A stretch of DNA of 64,000 nt from Amoebidium appalachense (GCA_963693365.1 CAVNZM010000009.1:5890001-5954000), one strand, 5' to 3'. Shown: positions 11,135 to 22,101, counted from the first letter of the stretch. Made by a program: numbers and translations. Notes: generated by a model not told the origin, from the sequence alone.

Positions 11135-12059
11135 TGTTGTAATACGTAGTATTTACATATGGTAAGATCTTCTCAGTTTGTGTTATGTTTCAGTTCATAT
11201 GCTTAGTGTATATGCCACACTCCTATTATGTAAAGTGTAGCATCGATCTCCGATATGCTTGTATACTTGTAATCGTGTTGTATCGGCTTTAATCGTGTGT
11301 TGTAATATCGATTAGAATATTTATATGTGTGTACACGGATCCACCCACTTAGGGAGAGACGTGTACATGTTCGTGTGTACATAAATATCTCTGGTTATAG
11401 TTATGCTATTACTATCTTGTTTGTTGATCTGTGCTCTCTTTTCCTTTCTCTTTCTCCTTCCTTATTTTCTTTTCTTTCTCTCCTTGTCTTCATGTGTATA
11501 ATCGTATTTCTTTTCTACTAATATATGTTAGGTAGATTTGTGTTACTTAATACGTGTTCATTGGACGGTAACACACTTAGGCTACACTTAGAATAGCATG
11601 TGTGTTTAGACTTCATTAATTCACTTTAGTTTTCATGTGTTGCCGGGCTTTAACCAATCATCAAGGTTAAGTGTGATATGTCTGAGTCTTTGCAGTATGT
11701 CATAGGTTAGAACTTCCTTGATGATGACACGAGTTGATCTTAACTAGGGTCTGTGTCCTATCGTGTACGTCTCCGCGTACCGGATCTCTCTGAAAGCAAT
11801 TGGTTCTTAGTGATTGGTTTCTATTAGAGATAGATCTGATTTCCGACTGGTCGGAAATCATGTATGGATTGGACTTAGAGGAATTTCAGGTATTTATTCG
11901 AAGATCAGAATAAATTCAGTTCAGTCGTGTCTAAACATTGATGTCTGTTGTGTACACCGCTCCGATCGTTCCGTGTTTTGTTGTTGTGTGTGTCTGTGGT
12001 GTTTTCACACTGCACCACTGTGTCTCTGCTTACATCCCAAATACTTATACAATTTAACA
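11135..12059 (+). repeat. Solo LTR of the same copia family, inserted in gag in inverted orientation
   Basis: 925 bp, the same length as the two flanking LTRs, but inverted relative to them. Perfect 5-bp target duplication CGAAG lies at 11130-11134 and 12060-12064. Gag coding resumes on both sides. It represents a second family member that inserted and was reduced by LTR-LTR recombination. Confidence 0.92.
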
Positions 12060-12384
12060 CGAAGTCGGGGAATAGCTTATCACCGAAGTGATAGTCTTCG
12101 ATAAGACGGTTGAACTCAGGGGTGAGGTCGTCTCTGGTGGTGAGTTCATTGAAGAACTTCTCAGCTAGACGAGTGAAGTGAATGGACTCATCTTGGAGGG
12201 ACTGGAGCTGGTTCACGATGGTCTGCAGACGAGTCAGGTAGGTGGTGAATGATTCACCGGGCTGAAGGGCACAGGCATCCCACTGACGGTGAAGGATGCG
12301 GATCTGATCGGGTTTGCCTTGGAGGTTATGTTGACGGAATTTCCACATGGTTATTTTGTTTACACCAGTTTTGTTTGGATCCAT
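12060..12384 (-). pseudogene. gag: Copia gag N-terminal part
   Basis: Starts at ATG 12384-12382 (MDPNKTGVNKI) and reads through a UBN2/gag-like helical segment (LQTIVNQLQSLQDESIHF) until the solo LTR at 12059. The rest of gag lies beyond the LTR, from 11134 downward. Confidence 0.8.
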
Positions 12385-12446
12385 GATTGAAAAACGATCG
12401 CTAGTTCTAGATGTGTGTAGGGAGCGTGCAAAAGGGCTGCATAACC
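12385..12446 (-). promoter_or_regulatory. Copia leader and candidate primer-binding site
   Basis: On the minus strand the leader begins GGTTATGCAGCCC directly after the 5' LTR. It shares GGTTATG and GCCC with the internal initiator-tRNA-Met primer site. The match is imperfect, so the call is tentative. Confidence 0.45.
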
Positions 12447-13371
12447 TGTTGAATTGTATAAGTATTTGGGATGAAAGCAGAGACACAGTGGTGCAGTGTA
12501 AAAACACCACAGACACACACAACAACAAAGCACGGAACGATCGGAGCAGTGTACACAACAGACATCAATGTTTAGACACGACTGAACTGAATTTATTCTG
12601 ATCTTCGAATAAATACCTGAAATTCCTCTAAGTCCAATCCATACATGATTTCCGACCAGTCGGAAATCAGATCTATCTCTAATAGAAACCAATCACTAAG
12701 AACCAATTGCTTTCAGAGAGATCCGGTACGCGGAGACGTACACGATAGGACACAGACCCTAGTTAAGGTCAACTCGTGTCATCATCAAGGAAGTTCTAAC
12801 CTATGACATACTGCAAAGACTCAGACATATCACACTTAATCTTGATGATTGGTTAAAGCCCGGCAACACATGAAAACTAAAGTAAATTAATGAAGTCTAA
12901 ACACACATGCTATTCTAAGTGTAGCCTAAGTGTGTTACCGTCCAATGAACACGTATTAAGTAACACAAATTTACCTAACATATATTAGTAGAAAAGAAAT
13001 ACGATTATACACATGAAGACAAGGAGAGAAAGAAAAGAAAATAAGGAAGGAGAAAGAGGAAGGAAAAGAGAGCACAGATCAACAAACAAGATAGTAATAG
13101 CATAACTATAACCAGAGATATTTATGTACACACGAACATGTACACGTCTCTCCCTGAGTGGGTGGATCCGTGTACACACATATAAATATTCTAATCGATA
13201 TTACAACACACGATTAAAGCCGATACAACACGATTACAAGTATACAAGCATATCGGAGATCGATGCTACACTTTACATAATAGGAGTGTGGCATTTACAC
13301 TAAGCATATGAACTGAAACATAACACAAACTGGGAAGATCTTACCATATGTAAATACTACGTATTACAACA
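12447..13371 (-). repeat. Copia 5' LTR
   Basis: 925 bp, near-identical partner of 5987-6911. On the minus strand it begins TGTTGTAATACG and ends CAATTCAACA. Confidence 0.9.
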
Positions 13372-14720
13372 CGAGCAGCACCGATGTAATACAGGAGGTG
13401 AAATGTTAAGTGGCACTCCGGTGAATAAGGATGCATCCACTTGTGATGGGGGTAACCCGGAGTTAGTATTGCCGTTTGGTATGAAGGAGGGGGATTGGAC
13501 GGTAGAACAGAAAAAATTGCTAGCTAAGTTATTTGATAGGACTCGGTTTGCATTTCTGGCCGATGATAACGAAGTAGGCTTCGTTAAAGGGTTTGAAATG
13601 CAGATCGACACAGGTGATAATAGGCCGGTAGTGATGCAGTAGCTATAGAATGGAGCAGTATAAATTGTCGGATGCGCTAATAATAGTGAGTGATATGTTT
13701 AAAAAGGGTCATGTGGAGCATAGTTCGAGTCCGTGGAGAAGTCCGGTGCTATTGGTTAAGAAGCCCGACGGGTCTTAGCGTCTAGTGAACGATTACAGGG
13801 CTCTGAATCGGATCACTAAGGCAGACCAATGGCCTCTCCCTAACATAGACGAGCAGCTTTCACAGCTGCACGGCTATACTCACTTTGCTAAACTTGATTT
13901 AAAAGCAGCTTTTTGGCAGATAAGGTTGGAGGAGAGCAGCAAGGAGAAGACTGCATTTGCACTGGGTGACCAGCTGTTCGAGTACAAGGTGGTGCCGATG
14001 GGTTTGCTCTCCTCTCCAGCTATGTTGTGCCGGGTAATGTATAAAATTCTCCACCCTCATTTGGATGTATGCCACCCTTATTTGGATGATGTTTTAATTA
14101 AAGGTAGGTCATTTGAGGAGTTAGTTAATAATTGTGAAAAAGTATTTTTAGCTTTGGGTGAGTCTGGTCTTCGTATTAGCGGTAGCAAGACTGTGATTGG
14201 TGTGCCGGAGGTTAAGTTTTTAGGTCATATTGTGTCTAGTAATGGTCTTTCCCCTGATCCGGAGAAAATCCGGGCCATAGTTGAGTGGCCCCGTCCTCAG
14301 ACTGTCACTCAACTACGGCAATTTTTAGGTTTAACTAATTATCTTCGTCGTTATATTAAAGATTATAGTATGCTTGCTTTGCCGTTAACTAGTCAGACGG
14401 GGGGGAAGAAGAAGAATAGAATAGATTGGAATGTTGATGCTGTTTCTGCTTTCGAAAAGCTTAAGTTAGCTTTGCAGTCTTCGAGTATGCTTGTTCATCC
14501 TGATTTTTCGGCCGGGGGGGGGATGTTTAAAGTTCGGTGTGATGCAAGTAAGGTTGCTGAGGGGGCCGTGTTATATCAAGTGCAGGAGGGGCAGGATAGA
14601 GTGATTGCTTATGCTAGTCGTTCATTTAGTAAAAGTGAACGTAGATATAGCAATCCAGAGAGAGAGTCCCATGCTATCTTTTGGGCAGTCTCACAGGCAT
14701 GCCATGGTATATACTCGCAG
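13372..14720 (+). pseudogene. Gypsy reverse transcriptase (copy 1)
   Basis: This continues the gypsy pol frame after the copia insertion. A leader segment reaches an in-frame TAG at 13640-13642. A shifted frame then carries the RT start (SPWRSPVLLVKKPDG), with a second TAG at 13776-13778. The main RT runs from about 13779: VNDYRALN, FAKLDLKAAFWQI, catalytic YLDD in HPYLDDVLIKG, and FLGHIVSSNGL. The start of RNase H follows (VRCDASKVAEGAVL, catalytic Asp; ESHAIFWAV) until a frameshift near 14690. All expected RT motifs are intact at residue level. Confidence 0.88.
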
Positions 14721-14935
14721 GCAGGACGTTTGAGGTCTACACCGACCACAAGCCCTGCCTAGCCATGGCCGGCACCACTCGTCTGGTCAACGAGAGGATG
14801 CAGAAGTGGGCAGCGGCTCTCGGTGAGTTCTCCTATAAATTGTTTTATGCCAAGGGTGAAACAATGGTTGACTGTGATGCTCTCTCTCGTGCTGCTTATA
14901 TTTTGTTTGAAGAAGAGAAGGAGGGGGAGGGGGGG
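14681..14935 (+). pseudogene. Gypsy RNase H C-terminal part
   Basis: After a frameshift near 14690 the reading resumes with YILAGRTFEVYTDHKPC (catalytic Asp in YTDHK). It ends at the usual CDALSRA segment at about 14873-14895. The following 14905-15000 is G-rich low complexity. Confidence 0.8.
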
Positions 14936-15039
14936 GCTAGTGAGAGACGGGGGGGGGAGGCGGGAAAGGGGGGGAGAGTGAGCAGAAAGGAATACTTGCT
15001 GTGTCTGTTGATGTGTCTTCTTGGGCTCCGGGGTTGCTT

Positions 15040-16154
15040 GCTTATAAGTGCCAGTGTAGGGGAGGGGGGGGGAGGTATTTGTCCGTGTCTGAGGTCGGGA
15101 CCGAGTCTCATGGCTCGGCCCCTGCCTTAGCACCTACGGCTTTGATCTTAGCTCAGGAGGAAGATGTGTTGATTGGTCTGGTTAAGAATTATTTAAAGGG
15201 GCCGGTTGATTCGATTAAATTTAAAAATAAAAGGCAGATGATTAAGGTAGCTAAGTTAGCAAAAATGTGTCAGGTAGAGCAGGATTTAGTTTATCATTGT
15301 TCTGGGCCAGACGGACACCGAGTTTGGGTCCCGACGGCACTTGTGCCTGAGGTTTTGCATATGGTGCATGAGCATCCCATGGCTGGTCATTTAGGTGTAA
15401 ATAGGACGTTGCTTCGTGTTAATCGTTCGTATTTTTGGCCGGGTATGAGTAGGGAGGTGAGGGATTATGTGTTGTCATGCATGCATTGTCAGGAAAGGAA
15501 TGAGAGTCCCCACTCTCGTTCCCGCCCGTCGTTTATTAGGGATTTTAATGTTCGTATGTTTGAAAGAGTAGCAGTGGATGTGGTCGGTCCTTTTAATTCT
15601 ACGGTTGAGGGTAACACTGTTCTTGTTACCGTCACCGATGTGGCCACTCGTTGGGTTGAAGTTTTTCCTCTCCCCACTGCTAATGCCGTTTTGTTTGCTC
15701 GTATTTTTGTGGATGAAATTTGTCTTAGGTTTGGTTGTCCTCGTGTTTTGTTAACGGATAGGAGTCGTTGTTTTTAAATCAGTTCAAGTTGGTGTCGGAG
15801 GTGTGTAAAATTTTAAGGGTAGCTCATATCACTACGTCTGCATATCACCCTCAAGCAAATGCCATCTCTGAACGTGTGCATGCAGTGTTTCAGAAGTCCT
15901 TTGGCAAAATGGTGGATGTGGAGGCTAATGATTGGGATCATATGTCTAGGTTTATTGCTCATTCTTATAATTCTACCCCTCATGCTGTGACTGGTTTTTC
16001 TCCGTTTTATTTGGTCTATGGGCAGGAGGCTATTAGTTTGTTAGACACGGCACTTTTGCCGATGGGGGGGGCTGACCGACTAACTTATCCCCACTGGACT
16101 GAGTTCCGGGAGCAGCTACTACTTAGTAACCCGGGCCCGGGCTGCGTGACGTGA
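15040..16154 (+). pseudogene. Gypsy integrase (copy 1)
   Basis: Zinc-binding HHCC domain (HEHPMAGHLGVNRT ... CMHCQ), then the catalytic core: first Asp in VAVDVVGP, second in VLLTDRS, Glu in ANAISERVHAV. The frame breaks just after the second Asp (near 15765) and resumes at 15768. The core continues to NSTPHAVTGFSPFYLVYGQ (GPY/F-type integrase context). A further break follows at about 16154. Confidence 0.85.
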
Positions 16155-16197
16155 TGCAGCTCTGGCCCGTACACAGCAGGCACAGGCACGTGCAGAC

Positions 16198-16911
16198 GTG
16201 TCCACACGTCCGTTACGTGAATTTGCCGAGGGTACTTTAGTTTTAATTAGGGATCATACTAGGAAAAAGAGATATAAGCAGGAGCAGGAAGGTAAGGGTG
16301 AAGGTGAAGGTCTTCGTAAGTATGGTAAGAAATGGTTGCCTCTTTTTATCGGTCCGTATAAAATAGTGGCTAGGTTAGGTCCGACGGAATATAAGGTGCA
16401 GAGGTTAGATAATGATGAGAGTGATGTTAGATTTTATAATGTAAATGATATAAAGGAATATTATGATAGGGCCCTTAGGGTTAAACGGCCGGAGGGCCGT
16501 CGAGTGTTAGATGCATTCACCCCCGACTATGACGGGTCGGTGGATGTATCGGAGGCTGCAGTAGATAAAATTATGGATAAAAAGGTTATTGAAGGTAAGG
16601 AAGGTAAGGTAAATTATTATTTAATTCGTTTTGAGGGAGGTTATCAGGAAGATCAGTGGTTGCCTGAGTTTCATTTGGATTGCCCGTTTTCTATTCGTGC
16701 TTATGAGGCTAGATTAGTGCAGAGGGAGTTGCCTAGTGCTCCCTCTAGGCCAAAGAGAGTTATTCCTCCGTTTAATCGTGGTGTGAAAAAGTCGGTGGGG
16801 GAGGGGGCCGGGGGGGGAGTGATGCAAACTTTACACGTAGACACACGTCGGGGGGAGGGGGAGGGGGGAGGGAGACCGAGGAGGAGTGTGAACGTAGTCG
16901 TAGGAATTTAA
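16198..16911 (+). CDS. Gypsy integrase C-terminus with chromodomain
   Basis: Open frame in phase with an M at 16198. It has an SH3-like/GPF module (WLPLFIGPYKIVARLG) and, about 120 residues on, a chromodomain-like segment (VDKIMDKKVIEG ... YYLIRFEGGYQEDQWLP) of the type that targets chromoviruses to chromatin. The C-terminal tail is Arg/Gly-rich from G tracts. Start and stop are those of the open stretch; in the living element this was the end of a pol polyprotein. Confidence 0.8.
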   Translation: MSTRPLREFAEGTLVLIRDHTRKKRYKQEQEGKGEGEGLRKYGKKWLPLFIGPYKIVARLGPTEYKVQRLDNDESDVRFYNVNDIKEYYDRALRVKRPEGRRVLDAFTPDYDGSVDVSEAAVDKIMDKKVIEGKEGKVNYYLIRFEGGYQEDQWLPEFHLDCPFSIRAYEARLVQRELPSAPSRPKRVIPPFNRGVKKSVGEGAGGGVMQTLHVDTRRGEGEGGGRPRRSVNVVVGI

Positions 16912-17095
16912 TTTATTATCATAGGTGTCTCCGTAGGTATCGAGCTTATGGTGTAGATTTATTTATTACTTTTCTTCGTAATTTATTTAATTTAATTTTT
17001 TTTAGGAGACTGATTAGTCTATGTCTTTTTAGGGGGGTGTCAGATGTAATGTGACTGAGGTGGGACTCAGCTTTTCCGGGGGCCGGGGGGGGAGT
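16912..17095 (+). other. Gypsy 3' untranslated region and polypurine tract
   Basis: AT-rich 3' region, ending GGGGGCCGGGGGGGGAGT immediately before the 3' LTR. The G-rich end is the likely plus-strand primer. The same region in inverted form is found at 53239-53531. Confidence 0.65.
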
Positions 17096-17823
17096 TGACA
17101 TATACTAATCCGTCTCAGCAGATTAGCCTAAGTCTACGATCGAGATCGGGGGGGGGGGGGGGGGGGGGGGGAGGCCGGGTCCACAGATCATCAAGATCAA
17201 GTCCGGGGCCTCAAGATAGCTGTACAGCTGCGTGCATCTTGCCTCTGCCGGCGCAGGGCATTGGACCACGTCAGCCGGGGCAGCCGACCAATAGAATTCT
17301 AATTAGTGTGTAGGATAGATCGTAGGAGGACTTAGGAATGTGATTGTTCGGGCAGAAACCCTTTTGTAAGTATTGGCAAGGTTTGATAGTGTATGTTGCC
17401 AAACGTATTTATATATTTAGATGTAGAGGAAAGGGGGGGGAGGGAGGGGGGGGGAGGATAGTATGAAATGTAGATTTAGACTCTGCGGTGCCACTAGGGG
17501 GAGGGGGAGGGGTGAGACATGGATAAATATATTAGTTGAGTAGATCGACTTAGCTCGTGCAGGCGCACGATAAAAGTAGATCGGGATGTTTGGAATGTGG
17601 CATCGTAGGGGGGGCAGGTGATGATGATCTTTGAGGGCACGGCCTTGATGGCCTCAGTTGTAACTTAGTCTCATTCCGTACGGATCCAAGTTTGCCCGTC
17701 GGAGCCTGGTCTGAATAAACTTTACCGTTTTTCCGTACACGTTCGTTCCTTTTCGTGTTTGTACACTTAGTAGCCTAGCTGAGAGTGCCGCGTCTCTAGT
17801 ACATACACAATAGGATACGACTA
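17096..17823 (+). repeat. Gypsy copy 1, 3' LTR
   Basis: 728 bp matching 2012-2740 with scattered indels (for example a CCTAGCTGAG-like insertion near 17774). The last bases read GACTA where the other copies read GACA. GCTTG target duplication follows at 17824-17828. Divergence between the LTRs is visibly greater than between the copia LTRs, in line with gypsy being the older insertion. Confidence 0.85.
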
Positions 17824-18326
17824 GCTTGTGGTCGGACGCAGTAGATAGCGCAACATCGGAAAGTGGAGAAAAACGAACGGATGATGCTCAAATGGAAGCA
17901 CACCAGTCCGTACGATGAGCAGCCTCTATCTGTGGAAGGCGAAGGTAGCATGCATTGAAGAACTGCTGAATGGTACGAGCATGGCTATTGTAGGGACAAA
18001 ACCTGGTGAGTGGGATGGTGGAGTGAACTTGGGAGATCGGTGCAATAGAACACTGTTTAAAGTCACCGATGATTGCATGTGAACTTGAACGGGGAAGTGA
18101 CCGTAAGATGTGATGAACCTCCGTATCCGAGAGTGAAGGGGAATATAAACAAACGTGAATACCCGATGCTGATAAAGAATGGAAACATGGTACTCCCCGG
18201 AATTGACCAATCGGCAATCAGATGCTACACCTGGATTGGCTAATACGGCTACACCTCGGCATCGATGATTGGGTGAATAAACTGACGTACCAATCAGACA
18301 ATTGGATTGCTGAAGCTGATGCCATT
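17824..18326 (-). pseudogene. LINE endonuclease fragment
   Basis: The minus reading from 18326 to about 17890 shows an AP-endonuclease-like domain of non-LTR retrotransposons: RGVAVLANPGVASDC, VFTFVYIPLHSRI, and IIGDFKQCS in place of the usual GDFN motif. Conserved residues are eroded, and it switches frame near 18170-18217. It joins, across the gypsy insertion, to the LINE pieces at 1-2011: endonuclease first and RT second on the minus strand, the expected LINE order. It abuts gypsy copy 2 at 18326/18327. Confidence 0.68.
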
Positions 18327-19356
18327 GAAGAGAGACCTCTATCTTACCAATCTCATTAGTGAAACTACCGACGGAAACACATGACCTAATCACTATAGGC
18401 TCGATGCCCGGATTCACTAATTCTATTTCTATCGTCTTATCCGGCCATACCCTACTAAGGGTCCATTGAGCCACCTCCTGAAATGGGGGTTTCGAAGTAA
18501 AACCCCCTAAATCCCCTATCCTAACATGATTGCCGGCCCGGACACGTACCGTTTGGCACTGATAAGGCTCGATTACTACTTCAGCTACCGTTCTAGCACC
18601 AGACTGATAACCGTCGAGCCCATCATGGGTTTTAATTTTAACGCCGGACTGCAATTCTAAAACATTCGTACGTTCAAACAAAGCATTCACATGTCTACGG
18701 AAAAATGGGGCTCCCAACAAAACACTTTGAGCTAAATCCTTAACCACATAACAAGCAATATGCATAGCCTGGCCACAGTATCTCACACGGCAACACACAA
18801 ACACCTTCAACAGACATACTACTATTATTAGCACTACCTAAGGCCGTGCTAGAAGCATCTAAAATAGGAATCTCCCGCCCGGCCTGATTAAAACGACGAA
18901 TAAACGAAGCATGCACACAATTAACCTGAGCCCCTCCATCGAGCAACTTCAAGTTGCAACAGCCTTCAACTTACCATCAGCTAACCATACGTCTATATAA
19001 TGCCGGCTAAAACCAACTAAATCCTCCTCCAATTCGAGCAACACATCATCACTCACACCCAGACCCTGCCCACGAAGACTTACACCCTCGATACCTACGT
19101 GCAACATACCTACCTGTGGTGCCTGCACGGGTGGGGTGGGGTGTGTATGTGATGTGGGTGGTGGTGGAGTGTGTGTGTGTGGTGTGTGGGTGGGTGGTGA
19201 GTGTGTGTTTGGTGTATATGTGGGTGTGTGTGTGGGTGTAGGTGTGTCTGCAACCGTCGTATGTTGTGGTGGTGGTGTGTTTCTACGTGTCTGTGCCTTC
19301 CCCCCCCTTCCCCCTTTACTCGTGTGTGTCCCCCCCCATCCCGGAAACACTGGCAC
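18327..19356 (-). pseudogene. Gypsy protease region, copy 2
   Basis: Same protease domain as copy 1, including the LLDGGAQVNCV motif and SVLLGAPFF. It is broken by small changes (near 18775 and near 18955), so the reading is split over three frames. The CA-repeat-derived His/Thr stretch is at about 19130-19260. Confidence 0.75.
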
Positions 19357-19724
19357 AGAAACCCCCTACGGTGTGGTTAGAACAAACACCGGGTTGGGAC
19401 AAGAAACACTGAGACCAACCTGTCACTTGTGGCTGGGGAACCTCCCCCAACCACAAAACATTCACACCATTCATACCTTTGGTAGAATCACCCCACAAAC
19501 ATTCATGCTTGTTATACCACCTCGACGCTGTCTTGAGGACCCACGACGATGCCCGGCTCCCACACGTATCGGGGCGGTGAGGGGGCAAAGGGAAGCTTAA
19601 CCTGGGGTGGGGGAGGGTGCCAAGGTTCTCTGCAACCTGGGGAGGACCGATACTGTCCCCCCCCTCCCTCAGTGACCCCAGCTTCCCCCTCCCCCGGAAC
19701 TCAATAGCCCTTGTAGCTACGGCA

Positions 19725-21150
19725 ATATGCAGCAGAGTGCCCTTGCCGGCCACAAAAGTAACATGCACCAAAGAAGGGGCCAGGGGGGACTTCATAACCT
19801 TGGCGCAAAGCATAACCGGGAGCCCGGTCATGCTGGGGCCGGGGGCCCACCGTGTGCACCACGGCCCCCCCTCCCCCCCTGCCCCCCCTTGGCCTCTCTC
19901 ACCACCAGCACCAAAATCACCACGGCCTCCATGTCCACCCCTACCCCCATGAGTCTCCTCCGAACCCACCTCTATGGCCACCATGCTCACCACCATTTCC
20001 ACCCCCTCCCTCTACCCTGCCCACCACCACGAGCAGGATAAGGGGCAAACCTCTCGGTGAACTGCTGCTGCTGTCCTCCACGTCCACCGCGCCCCCGACC
20101 GCCGTGTCCACCCCGGTCGCCGCCACGGCCACCCCGGAAGCCGAAGCCCCCTCGGCCAGAGAAGACGGCCTGGGAGAGCTCGGCAACCTGCTTGACCAAC
20201 ATTGTGAGTGCATCGGGCTGTTCACCCTCTTTCTCTTCTTTTTCCCCCTTCTTTCCACTCTCCTTCTTTTTCTTATCTACCTCCATCACCTCCTTCCTAT
20301 CCCTCTTATTGAACTTCACCTCGTGCATGGCAAGCAAGTGACGTTTAACATGCAACACCACCTCATCCACATCATCATGCTCCCCAAACATGCGTGCAGT
20401 GTCTGTATTGACAGAGAGAGCCTTACCAGCAAACTCGAACTTTTCCCTATCACTCACGTCACCAGCTAGCTCACAAAGGTCTTCAGAGACCCGATATTCC
20501 CGTTCAAAGAATGCACGAGCTTCTATGGGGGACATATCTAAAGTGGGGAAGGTATACTTCCATTCCCTTAGCTGGGCCCTGCCAGTGAAGGTACGGCGCC
20601 GGTCGGCCATCAGGTATCGGTTGACGAGCCGGGCCGTATACTCGAGCTCAGGCGTTCTCGGGCCTTGTGAAGGCCTCGAGCTCACCGTCCACGTCTTCGG
20701 TGCTGCTCTCGTCCTCGTCGTCGGGGATGAATCGTGCGGCCAGACGTTTCTGGCCGAGCGTCCGGGACACCATCTCGTCCCTCCCCTCGTCGTACTGCTG
20801 CTCGTATATACGAGCCGTCACCTGGGGGGCCTGCTCGGCCCGGTACGGATGCTCCTCCATCAGGGTGCATAGGTCGGCCATAGTCTTGTGGTCGATGCAC
20901 TGCTTAATCATTAGGCACGAGGCCGCCACAGTAGGGGCCTTCTTAGCGTCTATCACTAGTGTGGGTGTGTTTGCTATGAGTGTCGATCGTACGTCCTAAG
21001 CCACCGTGGTATTTCCGAGTCGTGTTTAAGTATAAAGCTGAAAGCTGTGGTTTGTCTGACGTCTAGTGTGTGAACCTGTGGTATCTGTGTGTGCAGGGAG
21101 CTATCCTCCGCTGCCAACGCGTAGAACATATCTACGTTGAACTTAGCCAT
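19725..21150 (-). pseudogene. gag: Gypsy gag, copy 2
   Basis: Starts at ATG 21150-21148, as in copy 1. It lacks the extra C that breaks copy 1 (MVSRTLGQKR reads through here) but is damaged near 20950-21010 and again near 20650 and 19990. It includes the acidic region, the RGG-rich region and the zinc-knuckle region near 19730-19770. Comparing the two copies shows which breaks are private to each. Confidence 0.78.
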
Positions 21151-21175
21151 GGTGTTGTGTGTGCCCTAACTCGTT

Positions 21176-21177
<2 letters not shown>

Positions 21178-21207
<30 letters not shown>
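21178..21207 (-). repeat. T run = A tract of gypsy leader
   Basis: About 30 T on the + strand, corresponding to the A tract before gag in copy 1. Confidence 0.6.
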
Positions 21208-21422
21208 CGTTGTTTCTAAGGTGTAGCAACAGCCCAGAAGGAACTGTCACCGCGTTTACCTAGCGCGAAAAACCGCACTAAAAGTTTTGGATTTTGTCCT
21301 GGTGCAGAGACTAGCGATCTTGCTAGCCTTGAGATCACAACCTAACCACTGCCGATGGTTGTGATGACGCCAGTAAAGGCGTGCTGGCTTTTACCCCAGC
21401 GAGAAGAGGATGAGAAAAAGAT

Positions 21423-21494
21423 GATCCCGACGGGATTTGAACCCGCGACCCCTCTATCTCCGGTCGAGTGCTCTACCAACTGAGCTACGAGATC
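21423..21494 (-). tRNA. tRNA-like gene, copy 1 (nominal anticodon GGA)
   Basis: A 72-nt cloverleaf can be drawn by hand: acceptor GATCTCG/CGGGATC (one G-T), D arm GCTC/GAGC, anticodon stem CTCGA/TAGAG with one G-A mismatch, loop CCGGAGA, T arm GCGGG/CCCGT. Box A (TAGCTCAGTTGG) and box B (GGTTCAAATCC) are both present, and ATCTTTTT follows as a Pol III terminator. Position 33 is C instead of U. A serine-type GGA anticodon does not fit the short variable loop. I therefore regard it as tRNA-like and of doubtful decoding function. Confidence 0.7.
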
Positions 21495-21793
21495 GGTTAG
21501 GATCTCGCAGGCCACCAGCCGATCATGATCTGATTCATGCGATCGGACTGGATAACGATACCATCTTCCAACATCCCCACTCAGGACGAATCGCAGAATC
21601 AGGTTAGGGTGGACTGCCCCCTCAGTCCCCACTGAACCTCTGTTCATGCTACCATTTTGGATTTTGTCCTGGTGCAGAGACTAGCGATCTTGCTAGCCTT
21701 GAGATCACAACCTAACCACTGCCGATGGTTGTGATGACGCCAGTAAAGGCGTGCTGGCTTTTACCCCAGCGAGGAGAGGATGAGAAAAAAGAT

Positions 21794-21865
21794 GATCCCG
21801 ACGGGATTTGAACCCGCGACCCCTCTATCTCCGGTCGAGTGCTCTACCAACTGAGCTACGAGATC
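21794..21865 (-). tRNA. tRNA-like gene, copy 2
   Basis: Same 72-nt sequence as 21423-21494 with the same box A, box B and downstream T run (ATCTTTTTT). It sits at the same place within the second LTR-like repeat. Confidence 0.7.
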
Positions 21866-22064
21866 GGTTAAGATCTCGCAGGCCACCAGCCGATCATGAT
21901 CTGATTCATGCGATCGGACTGGATAACGATACCATCTTCCAACACCGCCTGGTGCAGCATTAGTAGGAATACAAAAGTACTCAGAATGACCTTTGCAACA
22001 TCATGTGCAGAAAGGTGTGTGTGTGTGCAGTTTTTTTCTTTTCTTTTACCTACTATCGTTCTTT

Positions 22065-22066
22065 GA

Positions 22067-22099
<33 letters not shown>
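22065..22099 (+). repeat. G homopolymer
   Basis: About 30 G, followed by short GGGAC repeats. Confidence 0.7.

Positions 22100-22101
<2 letters not shown>

Larger units (their letters stand above)
5987..13371 (-). mobile_element. Ty1/copia retrotransposon, interrupted by a solo LTR
   Basis: Two 925-bp LTRs (5987-6911 and 12447-13371) in the same orientation differ at about six positions by eye, so insertion is recent. The order read on the minus strand is gag, zinc knuckle, protease, integrase, RT, RNase H, which is copia order. The flanks are TGAGC (5982-5986) and CGAGC (13372-13376), a 5-bp target duplication with one mismatch. It is inserted in the pol of gypsy copy 1. After the 5' LTR the minus strand reads GGTTATGCAGCCC, close to the internal initiator-tRNA-Met primer site GGTTATGGGCCC. 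AGTGGGGA just before the 3' LTR is the likely polypurine tract. Frame breaks and the nested solo LTR disable it. Confidence 0.9.
2012..17823 (+). mobile_element. Chromodomain Ty3/gypsy retrotransposon (copy 1), interrupted
   Basis: LTRs lie at 2012-2740 and 17096-17823, with 5-bp target duplication GCTTG at 2007-2011 and 17824-17828. The internal order is gag with CCHC knuckle, protease, RT, RNase H, integrase, chromodomain: the Ty3/gypsy chromovirus order. A copia element (5987-13371) sits between protease and RT. Excluding it, the element is about 8.4 kb. Several frameshifts and in-frame stops (13640-13642, 13776-13778, near 14690, near 15765) make this copy non-functional if the assembly is right. 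It is inserted in a LINE. A second copy of the same family lies inverted at 18327-50875 and a third 3' end at 52529-53531. Confidence 0.92.
18327..21284 (-). mobile_element. Gypsy copy 2, internal region (inverted, truncated)
   Basis: Reverse-complement homolog of about 2753-5600 of copy 1: leader, gag and protease. It ends abruptly inside the post-protease linker (after IEVSL) where the LINE begins. Upstream, on the minus strand, it is interrupted at 21284 by the tRNA-bearing insertion. Its leader end and LTR resume at 24842. Confidence 0.88.
21285..21944 (-). mobile_element. TRIM-like element with a tRNA-like gene in each LTR
   Basis: Two direct repeats, 21285-21573 (289 bp) and 21655-21944 (290 bp), flank an 81-bp spacer. 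On the minus strand each repeat begins TGTTGGAAGATGG and ends AATCCAAAA. The spacer begins TGGTAGCATGAACAGAGG (TGG could pair with a tRNA CCA end) and ends GAGTGGGGA, like the polypurine tract of the copia element. Each repeat holds a 72-nt tRNA-like sequence. A third partial repeat ends at 24841. AAAAG occurs at 21280-21284 and 24842-24846, so the whole 21285-24841 block behaves as one insertion in the gypsy leader. Confidence 0.72.
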
